A stretch of 64,000 nt of DNA from JBBSBL01 sp046330255 (GCA_046330255.1 JAXLTC010000001.1:1116001-1180000); one strand, 5' to 3'; positions 41,056-50,439 are shown, counted from the first letter of the stretch. The notes: generated by a model not told the origin, from the sequence alone. Translations and numbers: made by a program.

Positions 41056-43181
41056 CGCGGTCGCTCCCTGCTCATCGTGAAGAACCCGTACTCGTCCATC
41101 CGCCCGAGCCAGCCCGGCTCCACGAGCACGGTCGTGTCGTCCGCCTCGATCACCGCGGGTCCCGCCATCTCGTGGCCGGGCGCGAGGCGCGCGTAGTCGT
41201 AGACCTTCGTGGCCTGGAAGCCGCCGGCCTTCCACCAGCAGTCGCGCTCGCCGCTCTGCGCGGCGGCGACGCCGCGCTCGCCGCGCTCGCGAGGCGCCAG
41301 CCGCCACGGCTCGCGGGGGACCCAGGCGCGCAGCCGGATGGCGTCGATCGAGACCCCAACCTCGCGCGTCAGCGCCAGATCGCCGAATCGGTCCTCGTAC
41401 TCGGCGAAGTAGGCCTGCAGCACGGCGGCGAGATCGTTGTCGGAGGCGATGCGCTCGACCGGGCTGGCGATCGTGATCACGTACAGCTGTCCGGTGGAGC
41501 GCACGTCGAGCTCGAGCGCCGTGCGCAGCTGCTCGGGCGCGAACCCCTCGTCGGCGAAGTCCCGCGCAGCCTGGGCGCGGAGCTCCGCCATGATCTCGTT
41601 GAAGCGCTCGTACTCGGCGAACAGCTGCTTGGTGAGCGGGTTGAACAGCACCATCCACGTCGAGCGCTCGTAGATGCGCAGGAGCTCGAGGCCGGCCGCC
41701 CCGGACGCCGAGAAGACCGAGCTGTGCGGGGGCACCACGACCTGCTCGGCATCCAGCACGCCGGCATATCCGCAGCAGTGCAGCGGTCCGCCCCCGCCGA
41801 ACGAGAAGACGGTGAACTCGCGTGGGTCGTAGCCCTTGAGGGTGACCTCGCGGAAGATCTCCGAGCCCATGCGCTCGTCGACGATCTGCCGGATGCGACG
41901 GGCGGCGTCGACGACGTCGATCCCCAGGGGCTTGGCGATGCGCCGCTCGATCGCGCGCTCGGCGCGGCGCCGGTCCAGCGGCAGCTCTCCGCCGTGATAG
42001 TTGCCGGGGTCCAGGTAGCCGAGGACCAGGTTCGCGTCGGTGACCGTCGGCTCGGTCCCTCCCTGCCCGTAGCACGCCGGCCCCGGCGTCGAGCCCGCCG
42101 ACTGCGGGCCGACGGCTATGCCGGCGACGGGGTCCAGCCGCGCGATCGACCCGCCGCCGGCTCCTACCGCCTTGATGTCCATCATCGGCACCTGGACACG
42201 CCAGCGGTCGATCACCGGGTTGAACTCGTAGAACCGCACCGAGCCCTTGACGACCACGCCGACGTCGAACGACGTGCCGCCCATGTCGGTCGTGACGATC
42301 CGGTCGTAGCCGAAGCTCGATGCGAGGTGCCGGGAGCCGTAGAGGCCGGCCACCGGGCCGGCGTGCACCGTGCGGACCGGAGTCGTGCGCGCGAGGCTTC
42401 CCATGCCCCCGGTGTTGTGGACGAGCACCAGCTGGCCCTGGTAGCCGCGCTCGCGAAGGTCGTCGCGCAGCGCCGAGAGGCGGTCGGCTGTGAAGCGGTG
42501 GAGGTACGCGTCGATGATCGCCGTGGTCGAGCGCACGTACTCGCCCGAGCGCCGGGAGACCTCGTGGGAGAGGATGATCGGGAAGCGCCCGAGGTAGCTG
42601 CTCGGGTACTCCTCCTCGATGACCTCGCGGACGAGCTGCTCGTGCACCGGGTTGACGTGCGCATGCAGCAGGCAGACGACGAAGCCGCGTACGCCGAGGT
42701 CCACCAGATCGCCGACCCGGTCGCGCACCTCCTCCGCCGACAGGGGCACGACGACCTCGCCGTCGTAGGTCGTGCGCTCGCGCACCGACACGATCTGCTC
42801 CGGCTCGACCAGCGGCTCGGGTCGCTGGGCGCGCGCCAGGTCGCGCGTCATCGACGCCGGCAGCCCGTCGCCCCACTGGCGGCATCGGCCGATGCCGACC
42901 GTGTCCTCGTGCCCCATCGTCGTGATCAGGCCGAGGCGGGGGCCGGTGCGCTCGATGAGCGCGTTCGTGCCGAGTGTCGTGGCGTAGCGGATCGCCGTCG
43001 TCCCGGCCAGCAGCTCGTCGACGCCGGTGCTCATCTCGCCCGCGATGTCCTCGACGGCTCGCATGAAGCCGAGGGCGAGATCGTGGTGCGTGGTCAGCGC
43101 CTTCGCCGTGACGACCGCGCCGTCGTCGGCGGTCGCGAAGCAGTCGGTGAAGGTGCCGCCGATGTCGACGTTGATCTCCAT
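41052..43181 (-). CDS. ketone carboxylase HyuA-type subunit 1
   Basis: The 709-residue protein has the ASKHA-type ATPase start (MEINVDIGGTFTDCFATADD), then AIRYATTLGTNALIERTGPR, GPVAGLYGSRHLASSFGYDR, IVTTDMGGTSFDVGVVVKG, GAGGGSIARLDPVAGIAVGP, and PGPACYGQGGTEPTVTDANL, all typical of HyuA/oxoprolinase subunits. In acetone and acetophenone carboxylase the HyuA subunits use ATP to phosphorylate substrate enolate or bicarbonate. ATG 43181 shares one base with the gamma-subunit stop (TGATG); the end overlaps HyuB by 4 nt. A second HyuA-type gene lies upstream. Confidence 0.9.
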   Translation of the reverse strand: MEINVDIGGTFTDCFATADDGAVVTAKALTTHHDLALGFMRAVEDIAGEMSTGVDELLAGTTAIRYATTLGTNALIERTGPRLGLITTMGHEDTVGIGRCRQWGDGLPASMTRDLARAQRPEPLVEPEQIVSVRERTTYDGEVVVPLSAEEVRDRVGDLVDLGVRGFVVCLLHAHVNPVHEQLVREVIEEEYPSSYLGRFPIILSHEVSRRSGEYVRSTTAIIDAYLHRFTADRLSALRDDLRERGYQGQLVLVHNTGGMGSLARTTPVRTVHAGPVAGLYGSRHLASSFGYDRIVTTDMGGTSFDVGVVVKGSVRFYEFNPVIDRWRVQVPMMDIKAVGAGGGSIARLDPVAGIAVGPQSAGSTPGPACYGQGGTEPTVTDANLVLGYLDPGNYHGGELPLDRRRAERAIERRIAKPLGIDVVDAARRIRQIVDERMGSEIFREVTLKGYDPREFTVFSFGGGGPLHCCGYAGVLDAEQVVVPPHSSVFSASGAAGLELLRIYERSTWMVLFNPLTKQLFAEYERFNEIMAELRAQAARDFADEGFAPEQLRTALELDVRSTGQLYVITIASPVERIASDNDLAAVLQAYFAEYEDRFGDLALTREVGVSIDAIRLRAWVPREPWRLAPRERGERGVAAAQSGERDCWWKAGGFQATKVYDYARLAPGHEMAGPAVIEADDTTVLVEPGWLGRMDEYGFFTMSRERPR

Positions 43182-43537
43182 CACGCGTCCCCTGCGCGGT
43201 CCGCGGGGTCCGGCCGACGCGCCCTGAGCGCGTCGATGTCGATCTCGATGTCGTGCGTGAGCGGATGCCCGGGCGGGAGGTACTCGGTCTCGACCTGGGT
43301 GCCGCAGCCGGGGCAGTAGAACTCGACGATCCGGCACCAGCGCGGGTCTGGCGCGAAGCTGTGCGGCCCGTCAATCCGCGCGGGATAGATCTCGCGCGGG
43401 TCGCGATCGTGGAGCAGCAGCCCGCGCTTGTAGTCCTCGCGAGCCGACCCGATCGCATGCCCGCAGGCCGCGCACGACCAGGTCTCGCTGTCGAGGTCGA
43501 TCTCGAGGTACTCGGTGATGGGCACCTTCGCGCTCAC
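43181..43537 (-). CDS. ketone carboxylase gamma subunit (zinc ribbon)
   Basis: The 118-residue protein has two Cys pairs, SCAACGHAIGSAREDYKRGL and EFYCPGCGTQVETEYLPPG, forming a zinc ribbon, plus ITEYLEIDL at the start and HPLTHDIEIDI at the end. This is the small gamma subunit typical of acetone carboxylase (AcxC) and acetophenone carboxylase (ApcB). Its presence separates a carboxylase from hydantoinases and 5-oxoprolinases. GTG 43537 overlaps the HyuA-2 stop as GTGA; a longer frame upstream lies inside HyuA-2 and is not used. Confidence 0.88.
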   Translation of the reverse strand: MSAKVPITEYLEIDLDSETWSCAACGHAIGSAREDYKRGLLLHDRDPREIYPARIDGPHSFAPDPRWCRIVEFYCPGCGTQVETEYLPPGHPLTHDIEIDIDALRARRPDPADRAGDA

Positions 43538-45402
43538 GGCGCCTCCTCGCGGTCGAGGCTCATGCGCTCGCTGCCGCGCTCGTCGATCCGCAGCGTCCAC
43601 CCCGGCGGCAGCGCGCACGTCGTCGTCGGCGAGTCGACCAGCGCCGGTCCAGCGACGCTCGCTCCCGGCGAGAGCTCGTCGCGCCGGTGGATCGGGGTGG
43701 CGAGCGCTCCGAAGCCGGGCCAGTGCACGTCCCCCGTCCGGGCCGGCGCGGCGCTCCGCTCCGCCGCGCGCGCGTCCGGCTCAGCGCCGGCCAGCCCCAC
43801 GTGTGGCAGGCGGTGGGTCGCCTCGACGGCAAGCCATTCGTCGTGCCCGCGCCGGAAGCGCTCGCTGGAGAGCTCGACCTCCACCTCCATGAAGCCCTCG
43901 CCTCGCATGTCGCGCAGGGCGCGTCGCCGCAGTTCCCGCTCGTCGCAGTCGGCGCCGCGCGCCTCGTAGCGATGCCGAACGTCGGCGCTGGAGGCGCCGA
44001 ACGCGCTGAACACCGACGAGAACGGCAGCGCGATCACGTCGCCGACCCCCGCCGCGCGCGCGATCCCCGCGCAGTGGGTCGCGCCGTTGCCGCCGAAGGC
44101 GAGCAGGGTGACCGCCGCCGGGTCGATGCCGCGAGCGCGCAGTTCGAGGGCGAGACGCTCGCCGGTCTCCGCGTGCACCGTGGAGCGGACGCGCGCGGCG
44201 GCCTCCTCGACGCTGCAGCCGAGCGGGTCCGCAATGCGCGCGACGGCGCGGTGCGCGGCCTCGGCGTCGATCGCCATGTCTCCGCCGAGGAACGCGTCGG
44301 GGCGGAGGATCCCGAGCACGACGTCGCAGTCGGTGACTGTCGGCTCCTCGCCGCCGAAGCCGAAGCAGGCCGGGCCGGGCTTGGCGCCGGCGCTGCGCGG
44401 GCCGACGCGGAGGACGTCCTGCTCCAGCCAGGCGATCGAGCCGCCGCCGGCCCCCAGCGGGACGAGGTCGGGCAGCGGGAAGGCGATCTCGACGTCCTCT
44501 ACCAGGCCGTGCTCGCGCATCGGGATCTCGCCCGCGGCGACGATGCCGACGTCGAGGCTCGTACCCCCCATGTCGAGCGTGACCAGGACGTCCACGTCGT
44601 ACAGCCGCGCGATCGCGCGGGCGCCGAGCATCCCGGCCATCGGGCCCGAGTTGTACGTCTTGCCGGCGATCGTCTTCGCCACGCGCGCGCAGCCGCCGTC
44701 GTTGTGCACGATCAGCAGCGGGCGCCGGTAGCCCTGATCGCGAAGGTAGTCCTCCGCGCGGTACAGGTAGTCGGCGACGTCGGGGTGGACGTAGGCGTTG
44801 AAGAGCGCCGTGGCCGCTCGCCGCGCCTCGTCCGTGTCAGCGGTGATCTCGCTCGCCAGCAGCAGCGGCACCGCGTCGAGGCAGTTGTGCGGGTAGTGCT
44901 CGGCGAACAGCTGACGCGCGCGACGCTCGCCGGCTTCGCCGCCGCCTCGCTCGTCGAGCGCGGCGACCAGCCCGCGCGCGCCGTCGTCGAGCAGCTCGCG
45001 CGCCGCGACCAGCGGCGCCTGCGGATCCGGCCCGCTGTCGGCGGCCGGTTCGCTTCCGTCGCAACGCCGGACCATCTCGGCGTCGACGAACAGGCCGACG
45101 CCGTGGGCGCGGCCGTCGGCCTCCGGGAACGCGGGGCCCGCGATGAGCCCGAGCCGGGGGCCCCGGCGCTGGATCACGGCGTTGGTCCCCACCGTGGTGG
45201 CGTAGCGGACCGAGACGGTCGCACTCAGCATCCCCGCGACGGAGAGATCGAGCGCGATGGCGGCCGCCTCGATGACGTCGCGGAAGCACACGGCGAGGTC
45301 GTGGGGCGTGGTGAGCACCTTCACCGTGGTCGGGTGCCCCTCTCGGACGACGAACCCGTCCGTGAAGGTCCCGCCGGTGTCGATGTCGATGGTGATGCTC
45401 AA
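43534..45402 (-). CDS. ketone carboxylase HyuA-type subunit 2
   Basis: The 622-residue protein starts SITIDIDTGGTFTDGFVVRE and shows VSVRYATTVGTNAVIQRRGP, SGPMAGMLGARAIARLYDVD, VLVTLDMGGTSLDVGIVAAG, LGAGGGSIAWLEQDVLRVGP and LLAFGGNGATHCAGIARAAG. It is clearly diverged from HyuA-1 (709 residues), matching the alpha and alpha-prime pair of acetophenone carboxylase. TTG 45402 is the best start: GGAGGG precedes it at short spacing and the domain starts there. It is the first gene of a six-gene overlapping operon. Confidence 0.88.
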   Translation of the reverse strand: MSITIDIDTGGTFTDGFVVREGHPTTVKVLTTPHDLAVCFRDVIEAAAIALDLSVAGMLSATVSVRYATTVGTNAVIQRRGPRLGLIAGPAFPEADGRAHGVGLFVDAEMVRRCDGSEPAADSGPDPQAPLVAARELLDDGARGLVAALDERGGGEAGERRARQLFAEHYPHNCLDAVPLLLASEITADTDEARRAATALFNAYVHPDVADYLYRAEDYLRDQGYRRPLLIVHNDGGCARVAKTIAGKTYNSGPMAGMLGARAIARLYDVDVLVTLDMGGTSLDVGIVAAGEIPMREHGLVEDVEIAFPLPDLVPLGAGGGSIAWLEQDVLRVGPRSAGAKPGPACFGFGGEEPTVTDCDVVLGILRPDAFLGGDMAIDAEAAHRAVARIADPLGCSVEEAAARVRSTVHAETGERLALELRARGIDPAAVTLLAFGGNGATHCAGIARAAGVGDVIALPFSSVFSAFGASSADVRHRYEARGADCDERELRRRALRDMRGEGFMEVEVELSSERFRRGHDEWLAVEATHRLPHVGLAGAEPDARAAERSAAPARTGDVHWPGFGALATPIHRRDELSPGASVAGPALVDSPTTTCALPPGWTLRIDERGSERMSLDREEAP

Positions 45403-45438
45403 GCGCCCTCCGCTGCCGACCGGGCGGCAAGCTAGCAC

Positions 45439-45461
45439 ACTATCGACACTATGTCGATAGT
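45439..45461. promoter_or_regulatory. operator-like perfect inverted repeat between divergent carboxylase and thiolase genes
   Basis: actatcgaca and tgtcgatagt are perfect 10-bp arms with a 3-bp spacer (cta). It is AT-richer than its surroundings, lies 36 bp from the HyuA-2 TTG start and 40 bp from the thiolase ATG, and overlaps a possible TAGTAT box. The TetR gene is downstream of the thiolase, so this is very likely its binding site, repressing both directions. Confidence 0.75.
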
Positions 45462-45501
45462 ATGCCGGCCGTTGCCCCCCCGCACCGGAAGGAAGCCTGA
45501 G

Positions 45502-46680
45502 ATGCGCGACGTGTTCGTGGCCGGAGCCTTCGTCACACCCTTCGGCAAGCATCCATCCGTACCGCTGCGCGCCTCCGCCGCAGAGGCCGTTCGCGGCGCG
45601 CTAGCCGATGCCGGCGCGCGGCCCCGCGATGTCGACACGGTCTTCTTCGCCAACACCGCGGAGGGAGCGCTCAACGATCAGCACGCGATTCGCGGGCAGG
45701 TCGCGCTCCAGGACACCGGGCTGCTCGGCGCGCCGATCGCCAACGTCGAGAACGCGTGCGCCGCCGGCTCGACCGCGTTCCACCTGGCGCGGATGGCCGT
45801 GGCCTCCGGGGACGCCGACGTCGCGCTCGCCGTCGGCGCCGAGAAGCTCACCAACCCGGACAAGGGGAAGACCTTCGCGGCCTTCAGTTCGGGGTGGGAC
45901 GTCGAGCGCTTCGGTCGCCCGGACGCGACGGCGGGCCATTCCGGCTTCATGGACGTCTATGCGGCGATGGCGTCCGACTACATGCGCCGCAGCGGCGCGA
46001 CGCCCGAGGACTTCGCCGCCGTCTCGGTCAAGAGCCACCACAACGGCGCACTCAACCCGAACGCCCAGTACCGGGAGCCGCTCACGGTCGAGCAGATCCT
46101 GCACAGCCGCACGATCTCCGATCCGCTGACGCTGCTCATGTGCGCGCCGATCGGGGACGGCGCCGCCGCCTTGATCGTCGCCTCGGGCGAGGGCCTCGCG
46201 CGCATCGGTGCGGGGCCCGAGGTTCGCGTGCTCGCCACCGTCCTCGGATCCGGCACGCGGCTTGAGATCGGCGGCGAGGGCGGAGCGGTGGCCGATACGG
46301 CGCGCGCCGCGTACGAGCGGGCCGGCGTCGGCCCGGACGATCTCGACGTCGTCGAGGTACACGACGCCGCCGCGCCGGGCGAGCTGATCGTCTACGAGGA
46401 TCTCGGCCTGGCCGCCGCCGGCGAAGGCCCCGAGCTCATACGGACGGGGGCGACCGGGCTCGGCGGCCGGGTCCCGGTCAACCCGAGCGGCGGCCTGCTG
46501 AGCAGGGGCCATCCCGTGGGCGCCACCGGCTGCGCGCAGCTCGTCGAGCTCACCGATCAGCTGCGCGGCCGCTGCGGAGCCCGCCAGGTCGAGGGCGCTC
46601 GCATCGCGCTCGCCGAGAACGGGGGCGGCTGGATCGGCGGCGAGGTCGCGGCCGTGGTCGTGACGGTGCTCGGGGTCTGA
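45502..46680 (+). CDS. thiolase (SCP-x/acetyl-CoA acetyltransferase type)
   Basis: The 392-residue protein starts MRDVFVAGAFVTPFGKHPSV, has the nucleophile Cys in VENACAAGSTAFHLARMAVA, and the C-terminal GHP motif in NPSGGLLSRGHPVGATGCAQ. The middle His motif reads EVHDAAAPGELIVYED, as in sterol-carrier-x thiolases. It would cleave a beta-ketoacyl-CoA with CoA. Divergent from the ketone-carboxylase operon and sharing an operator, it completes a ketone degradation path: carboxylation, CoA ligation, thiolysis. GGAAGGAAG precedes ATG 45502. Confidence 0.88.
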   Translation: MRDVFVAGAFVTPFGKHPSVPLRASAAEAVRGALADAGARPRDVDTVFFANTAEGALNDQHAIRGQVALQDTGLLGAPIANVENACAAGSTAFHLARMAVASGDADVALAVGAEKLTNPDKGKTFAAFSSGWDVERFGRPDATAGHSGFMDVYAAMASDYMRRSGATPEDFAAVSVKSHHNGALNPNAQYREPLTVEQILHSRTISDPLTLLMCAPIGDGAAALIVASGEGLARIGAGPEVRVLATVLGSGTRLEIGGEGGAVADTARAAYERAGVGPDDLDVVEVHDAAAPGELIVYEDLGLAAAGEGPELIRTGATGLGGRVPVNPSGGLLSRGHPVGATGCAQLVELTDQLRGRCGARQVEGARIALAENGGGWIGGEVAAVVVTVLGV

Positions 46681-46689
46681 TCCGCTCCG

Positions 46690-47319
46690 TCAGACCGGAG
46701 GCGCGCCGCCATACACGACGCGCTTCCACATGCTCTTCAGGGTCTTCGCGACCGCCTTCGGGCTGTCGGCGTCCGGCCCGCCGAGTCGCTCCACGAGCAC
46801 CCCGACGTTCATCATCAGCAGGGCGTGGGCGGTCGCCTTGGGGTCCGGGATGTCGGCCCGGCCGATGCGAACCTCGCGCCGCAGCCCCGCCGCGACCGCG
46901 TCGATGAAGTTCTGGATGAACGCCCTGTAGTACCGCTCGACCTCGCGGTCGTGGTAGGAGGCCTCGTGGATCGCGCGAAGCACCCGTCCGTGGCGCGCGT
47001 AGGCGTCGACGATCCCGTCGAGGCCCGACTCCATCGTGGCGACCGGATCGTCGGCAGGGCCGAGCCACGGGCGCGCGGCCTCCATCATCTCGCCCTCGAC
47101 CCTCCGAAGCAGGCCGAGCACCAGCGCGTTCCGATCCGCGAAGTAGTTGTAGAACGTCGACCGGGAGATGCGGGTGCGGTTCATGACCTCTTCGACCGTC
47201 AGGTCCCGGAAGTCCCGGTCCTGCAGCAGCCCCTCCGCCGCATCCAGGATCTCGCGCTCCGCCACCTCCGGCCGGCGGCGGATGCGCTTGGGCCGCGAGG
47301 CCTCCGACGTGCGAACCAC
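46690..47319 (-). CDS. TetR-family transcriptional regulator
   Basis: The 209-residue protein has an N-terminal TetR helix-turn-helix (AEREILDAAEGLLQDRDFRD, then LTVEEVMNRTRISRSTFYNY, FADRNALVLGLL) and a C-terminal ligand/dimer domain. GTG 47319 is the likely start; the frame is open upstream without homology. It ends 9 bp from the thiolase stop (convergent). The perfect inverted repeat at 45439-45461 is the natural operator, so the protein probably derepresses the carboxylase and thiolase genes when a ketone or CoA intermediate is present. Confidence 0.88.
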   Translation of the reverse strand: MVRTSEASRPKRIRRRPEVAEREILDAAEGLLQDRDFRDLTVEEVMNRTRISRSTFYNYFADRNALVLGLLRRVEGEMMEAARPWLGPADDPVATMESGLDGIVDAYARHGRVLRAIHEASYHDREVERYYRAFIQNFIDAVAAGLRREVRIGRADIPDPKATAHALLMMNVGVLVERLGGPDADSPKAVAKTLKSMWKRVVYGGAPPV

Positions 47320-47482
47320 GACGTCAGGATACGGCCGCCGGCCGGCAGAACGGCGGACGCCCCGGCCGGCGGCGACCAAGTCCGCGGGCACCGCGTCGCC
47401 CTCGGGCCGGCCGAGCGTACTCGGCGGCCGCGGCTGGAGTCCTGTCGACTCGCGACCGCTGCGGGCAGGCGCGTATCGCGGG

Positions 47483-48760
47483 TCAGCCGTCCGTCCGGCG
47501 GGAGAGCGGGGCGAGCGCGAGCGCGACGTGCAACTCCAGCGTGTCGCGCTCGACGCTGCGGCCCAGGATCTCCTCGGCCTGCCGGATGCGGTAGCTGACA
47601 GTGTTCTCGTGCACGCCGAGGCGCCTGGCGGCGCGGCTGCGGCTCGCCTGCTCCTCGAGGTAGGTGCGCAGCGTCGTCGCGAGGCGCGTCGAGGTCTCGT
47701 CCTCGGAGGCCAGTCCGCCGAGCCGGCGGCGCACAAGCCGCCGGGCCTGGTCGGCGTCGACGCTGGCGAGCGCCTGCACCGCCACGCGGCCGTAGCGAGT
47801 GACCGATCCCGGCGCCTCGGCGGCCAGCGTCGCGACGCGGCGCGCCTCCTGCGCCTCGCTGTGGGTGACCGCGAAGCCGGGCACGCCGCTTGCGGGCTCG
47901 CCCACGCCCAGGCGGATCCCGGGAGCGCCCTCGGCGTCCAGTCGCAGCGAGTCCAGCGCGTCCGGCGCGAGGCCGGCCGGCACGGCGAGCCAGGCCGACG
48001 CCGCGAGCAGGCCGACGGGCTGGAACAGGACGGACGTCGCGCCGAGCCGCCGGGCGAGCTAGTCGATCGCGGCCTCGAGCTGCGTCATCGTGAGCGCCTC
48101 GTCGGAGCCCGACTCGACCCACGCGACGGCCCCGACGTGCGTGCGCTCCAGCGGGTAGCCGAGGCGGCGACTGGCGAGCCCGGCGTCGACATGCCGGCCG
48201 CCGAGGAGGGTCGCGACGGTCTCCGCACGCGCGGCCGCCGCGCTGCGCACGAATCGCTCCCGCTCGGCCGTGTAGACACGCTCGGCGAGGATCGCCGCGG
48301 CGTCGATGTAGTCGAAGGTGGACTCGGAGAAGCCGCGCACGGCGACGGCGAGCTGCTCGGGATCGTCGGCGCGCCGGGCAAGCTCGGGCAGCACTAGCTC
48401 CCACAGCGCGGCCTGGCCGAGCCGGTAGAGGCGCAGGAGCGAGATCGCGGGAATCCCCGCGCGCGCGCCCATGCGGGTGTAGGCGGCGGTCTCCGGGGGC
48501 AGCTCGATCTCGCCGGCCCTCTCGCCGGACGAGAGCAACTCGCCCATGGCGCGGATCGTCGCCTCGGCGCTGGCGCGGTTGGCCTCGGCGGCCTCCGGGT
48601 CCGGGAACAGCTCGGGGGCCCGCGCGCGCACGCGCTCCTGGAGCGCGAGCGAGAGCTCGCGGGCGCGCCCAGCGAGGTCGGCGGCGAGCGGGCGGAGCAC
48701 CCGGTCGCGCGCGCGCCGCGCGGCCTCCGGGGAGAAAGCTGCTGTCGGTGCTCCCTCCAC
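47483..48760 (-). pseudogene. PucR/CdaR-type regulator interrupted by one in-frame TAG
   Basis: Two ORFs on the same frame, 48059-48760 and 47483-47983, are joined by an open stretch once the TAG at 48059-48061 is ignored. The first half is a PucR-type N-terminal helical region; the second ends with the PucR helix-turn-helix SRAARRLGVHENTVSYRIRQ and AEEILGRSV. Around the stop, the context reads LEAAID, stop, LARRLGATSVLF. The full frame would be 425 codons. GTG 48760 lies 6 nt after TAGGGT. A nonsense mutation, a sequencing error or readthrough would all give this picture. Confidence 0.8.
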
Positions 48761-48930
48761 GCCACAACCCTACGATCGGCGCGGCGGGCCGGCAAGCCGC
48801 CATCTCCGCGCCGGGATTGTCGCGTCCGGACAACGCCGGGGCCGTGACTGGTGCTCCCGCTACGAGCGCGCGGCCACAGCCGCACCTACATTGGCCCCTT
48901 CGTCTCGGCCGTTCCCAGAGGAGAGGTTCC

Positions 48931-50439
48931 GTGATCCGCACCCCCCGATCCCCCCGTCGCCGGCTCGCAGCCGGCCTCGCCCTCGCCTGCGCGCTGCTCG
49001 CCGCGGCGCCCGCGGCCGCGAGCGCCGACTACGCGACCGGGCTGCGCCTCGGCGCCGAGGCCTATCAGTACGGCTTCCCGATCACGGAGATGAACCGCAT
49101 CTACACGACCTCGACGAGCGTCAACGTGCCGGACGGGAACGGCCACGGCCCCGTCAACCGCTTCAGCCACACCCGCAAGTTCGCCGACGCCAGCGAGCGG
49201 ATGGTCAACGCGCCGAACAACGACACGCCCTACTCGGTGGCTTGGCTCGACCTGCGGCGCGGGCCGGTGGTCCTCCACGCGCCGGCGATCCGCAACAGGT
49301 TCTGGGAGTTCGAGCTGCTCGACCCGTGGACCAACGACTTCTACAACATCAGCTCGGTGTCGAAGGCGATGGGCCCGGGCCAGATCCGGGCCACCGGCGG
49401 GGGCGACTGGGCCGTGGTCGGGCCGCGCTTCCACGGCCGCCTGCCCAGGGGCGTGAAGCGCGTGCGGTCGCCGTACGACCGCGTCTGGGTGCTCGGACGC
49501 ACGCACGCGCGGTCGGAGGCCGACCTGCGCAACGTGCGCCGGATCCAGGACGCGTACTCGATCACGCCGCTCTCGCGCTTCGGCACCCGCTACCGGCCGC
49601 CGGCGCCGCGGCATCCCGACCGCACGCTCTACGAGGCGCTGCCCGCGGGCACCGGCCCCGGCGTGGACCCGCTCTCGTTCTACTCGGTGCTCGACCGGCA
49701 GATGGCGCTGTTCCCGCCGCCGGCCAGGGACAGGCCGCTGCTCGCCCGCCTGAGGGCGATCGGCGTCGGGCCGGGCCTCGACGTGACCCGCAGCGGCCTC
49801 GACGCGGAGACGCTGCGCGGCATGCGCGACGCGGTCACCCAGGGCCCGGGCAAGCTCACGTCGGCGTTCCTGCAGCGCTACCTCGCGGGCTTCGACCGCC
49901 ACCACGGCTACTTCGTCAGCGACCTCGGCAACTGGGGGACCGACTACGCGTTGCGTGCGATTCTCGCCAAGATCGGCATCGGCGGCCAGAGGGCCACGAT
50001 CGCCACCTACCCGGTCGCGGTCATGGACGACACGAAGGCGCTGCTCAACGGCTCCAAGCGCTACGTGCTGCGGCTTCCGAGGAGCAGCCTGCCGATCCCG
50101 GTGAAGGCGTTCTGGTCGCTCACGCTCTACGACGGGAGCTCGTACTTCGTGCCCAACTCCCTGAACCGCTACCTGGTCAACCAGCGGAGCGGGCTCCACC
50201 GGGCGGCGGACGGGTCGATCACGATCTACGTCCAGCACGACCGGCCGAGCAGCGCGGCTCAGGTGGACAACTGGCTGCCGGCGCCCGCGAGCGGTCCCTT
50301 CCGCCTGATCTGGCGCCTGTACGACCCGGGCGCCGCCGTGCGCGGCATCCTCGACGGCAGCGGCTGGCAGCCGCCGCGCATCGAGCCCTGCGACCCCGGC
50401 ACGGGGCACGCCGCGACCGGTGTCGCCTGCGCCTCGTAG
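48931..50439 (+). CDS. secreted DUF1254/DUF1214 protein
   Basis: The 502-residue protein has a signal peptide (RLAAGLALACALLAAAPAAA) and the DUF1254 N-terminal domain (AYQYGFPITEMNRIYTTSTS, VNAPNNDTPYSVAWLDLRRG), then the DUF1214 domain (VKAFWSLTLYDGSSYFVPN, LNRYLVNQRSG, GSITIYVQHDRPS). The family is common in environmental bacteria, with no firmly established activity. The frame is open far upstream, but GTG 48931 is preceded by AGAGGAGAGG and the signal peptide starts there. It is divergent from the broken PucR gene. Confidence 0.88.
   Translation: MIRTPRSPRRRLAAGLALACALLAAAPAAASADYATGLRLGAEAYQYGFPITEMNRIYTTSTSVNVPDGNGHGPVNRFSHTRKFADASERMVNAPNNDTPYSVAWLDLRRGPVVLHAPAIRNRFWEFELLDPWTNDFYNISSVSKAMGPGQIRATGGGDWAVVGPRFHGRLPRGVKRVRSPYDRVWVLGRTHARSEADLRNVRRIQDAYSITPLSRFGTRYRPPAPRHPDRTLYEALPAGTGPGVDPLSFYSVLDRQMALFPPPARDRPLLARLRAIGVGPGLDVTRSGLDAETLRGMRDAVTQGPGKLTSAFLQRYLAGFDRHHGYFVSDLGNWGTDYALRAILAKIGIGGQRATIATYPVAVMDDTKALLNGSKRYVLRLPRSSLPIPVKAFWSLTLYDGSSYFVPNSLNRYLVNQRSGLHRAADGSITIYVQHDRPSSAAQVDNWLPAPASGPFRLIWRLYDPGAAVRGILDGSGWQPPRIEPCDPGTGHAATGVACAS

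Noticed and set aside
41172..43319. 715-codon plus-strand frame opposite HyuA-1
   Set aside because: Antisense shadow of HyuA-1; no recognisable motif and a charged low-complexity translation.
38902..43458. Single 1518-codon frame suggesting a giant HyuA-HyuB fusion
   Set aside because: Only the part after the Met at 41055 matches HyuB; upstream it is an out-of-frame reading of HyuA, which is intact in its own frame.
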